Positions 6,820 to 7,651 of a stretch of DNA of 7,651 bases are shown one piece after another. The stretch lies in NCBI GenBank assembly GCA_049611805.1, contig JBMZAX010000028.1:1-7651 (forward strand), given 5' to 3'. How positions within the stretch are numbered: position 1 is the first letter of the stretch; every line of letters starts with the position of its first letter. The stretch comes from UBA7378 sp049611805 (lineage in GTDB: Bacteria; Pseudomonadota; Alphaproteobacteria; RS24). The translations under genes and the position numbers were made by a program. Under the pieces are notes generated by a model, which was not told the origin of the DNA, did no database searches, and saw nothing but the letters and a program-made list of their open reading frames with translations.

Positions 6820-6834
6820 ACAGTCAGGACACTC

Positions 6835-7651
6835 ATGCCCACGCCCAATAAAAAGCACACGCCGCAGGCACGAAAAATACGCATTGTCGGCGCGCGCGAG
6901 CACAATCTCAAAAACGTCTCGCTGGATCTGCCCAGAGACGAATTGATTGTCATTACCGGACTGTCGGGGTCGGGCAAAAGCTCGCTTGCCTTTGACACGA
7001 TTTACGCCGAGGGCCAGCGCCGTTACGTCGAAAGCCTGTCGGCCTATGCCCGGCAATTCCTCGAAATGATGCAAAAGCCCGATGTCGACCAGATTGACGG
7101 GCTGTCACCGGCAATTTCCATCGAACAGAAGACAACCTCGCGCAATCCGCGCTCCACCGTCGGAACGGTGACGGAGATTTATGACTATTTGCGCCTGCTC
7201 TATGCGCGCATTGGCGTGCCCTATTCGCCCGCCACCGGCCTGCCGATTGAAAGCCAGACCGTCAGCCAGATGGTTGACCGGCTCATGGCTTTGGAAAGCG
7301 GCACCCGGCTTTATCTGCTGGCGCCCATTGTGCGCGGGCGCAAGGGCGAATATAAGCGCGACTTTGCCGAACTGCAAAAGCGCGGCNNNNNNNNNNATCA
7401 CGGAAGTGCCGGCACTCGACAAAAAGCTGAAACACGATATCGACGCGGTGGTTGACCGGCTGGTTATCAAAGACGATCTCGGCAACCGTCTGGCCGACAG
7501 CCTCGAAGTGGCGCTTGGGCTGACCGACGGCATTGCCGTTGCGGAAATGGCGGATGCCAAGGCGGAAGACGAAGAGCCCGAACGTCTGATTTTTTCAGCG
7601 CGCTTTGCCTGCCCCGTATCCGGTTTCACGATTGACGAGATTGAACCGCGC
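6835..7651 (+). CDS. uvrA: Excinuclease ABC subunit A, 5' part, interrupted by assembly gap
   Basis: UvrA is the ATPase that recognises DNA damage with UvrB in nucleotide excision repair. Before the N run there are 184 codons. IRIVGAREHNLKNVSLDLPRDELIVITG leads into Walker A GLSGSGKSS at residues 42-50, and RRYVESLSAYARQFLE and the Q-loop region ISIEQKTTSRNPRSTVGT follow. After the gap, 85 codons starting at 7397 read ITEVPALDKKLKHDID through FACPVSGFTIDEIEPR, again clearly UvrA. The two parts are in different frames if the ten N are taken literally, which is an assembly effect. The first zinc-finger pair reads CPVS where E. coli has CxxC. The rest of the protein, usually about 940-970 residues, lies beyond the window. 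The ATG at 6835 has AGGA 5 nt upstream. Confidence 0.95.
7387..7396. other. Assembly gap (10 N) inside uvrA
   Basis: Ten unknown bases follow codon 184 of uvrA. Comparison with E. coli UvrA, where about 12 residues (roughly FQRVKVDGEFYE) separate KRG from the IDEAPALDKK segment, suggests that about 36 nt are really missing. The ten N therefore look like a fixed-length placeholder rather than ten unread bases. Confidence 0.85.

Larger units (their letters stand above)
6647..6834. promoter_or_regulatory. Divergent ssb/uvrA intergenic control region
   Basis: These 188 nt must hold the promoters for ssb (leftward) and uvrA (rightward). Three inverted repeats lie in the uvrA-proximal half and are listed separately. 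In E. coli the equivalent region is controlled by LexA. I searched for the alphaproteobacterial SOS box, GTTC-N7-GTTC or its GAAC complement, and found neither GTTC nor GAAC anywhere in the region. No convincing -35/-10 pair for ssb was found; the best, TTGGTT and GATAGT on the minus strand, has a 20-nt spacer. Confidence 0.55.

Overview
The window is ordinary core chromosome from a bacterium that is most probably an alphaproteobacterium. Two things point there. The first is the gene order gyrA-coaD-peptidylprolyl isomerase-queA-tgt, with ssb just upstream and uvrA divergent from it. The second is family-level detail: a GyrA with an acidic insert in its C-terminal domain, and Tgt and UvrA with the reduced cysteine motifs I associate with that class. 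The DNA is GC-rich and densely coding. A run of ten N inside uvrA shows that it is draft or metagenomic assembly.

Layout. Six genes lie on the minus strand and read right to left: ssb (6646-6197), gyrA (6064-3137), coaD (3133-2645), a cyclophilin-type peptidylprolyl isomerase (2624-2097), queA (2091-970) and tgt (980 to the left edge, 3' end missing). From gyrA to tgt the spacings are 3, 20, 5 and -11 nt, so these five form one tight, probably co-transcribed block. A 132-nt gap with a terminator-like hairpin separates ssb from gyrA. On the plus strand only uvrA is present. It starts at 6835, diverges from ssb across a 188-nt intergenic region, is interrupted by the N run at 7387-7396 and runs off the right edge.

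Functions. UvrA (damage recognition), SSB (single-strand binding) and GyrA (supercoiling) concern DNA maintenance. CoaD makes dephospho-CoA. QueA and Tgt carry out two consecutive steps of queuosine tRNA modification: Tgt inserts preQ1 and QueA builds the epoxycyclopentane ring. The isomerase is a protein-folding enzyme.

No new system, mobile element, CRISPR array or RNA gene was found. The points that deserve a second look are small. The isomerase gene has two well-placed ribosome binding sites that would yield an exported and a cytoplasmic form. GyrA has a TTG start, a 46-residue acidic N-terminal extension and Gln at the position of E. coli Ser83. Tgt has lost two of the three zinc cysteines. 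The ssb/uvrA intergenic region has several inverted repeats but no recognisable alphaproteobacterial SOS box. The apparent frameshift in uvrA is a gap-size artefact.
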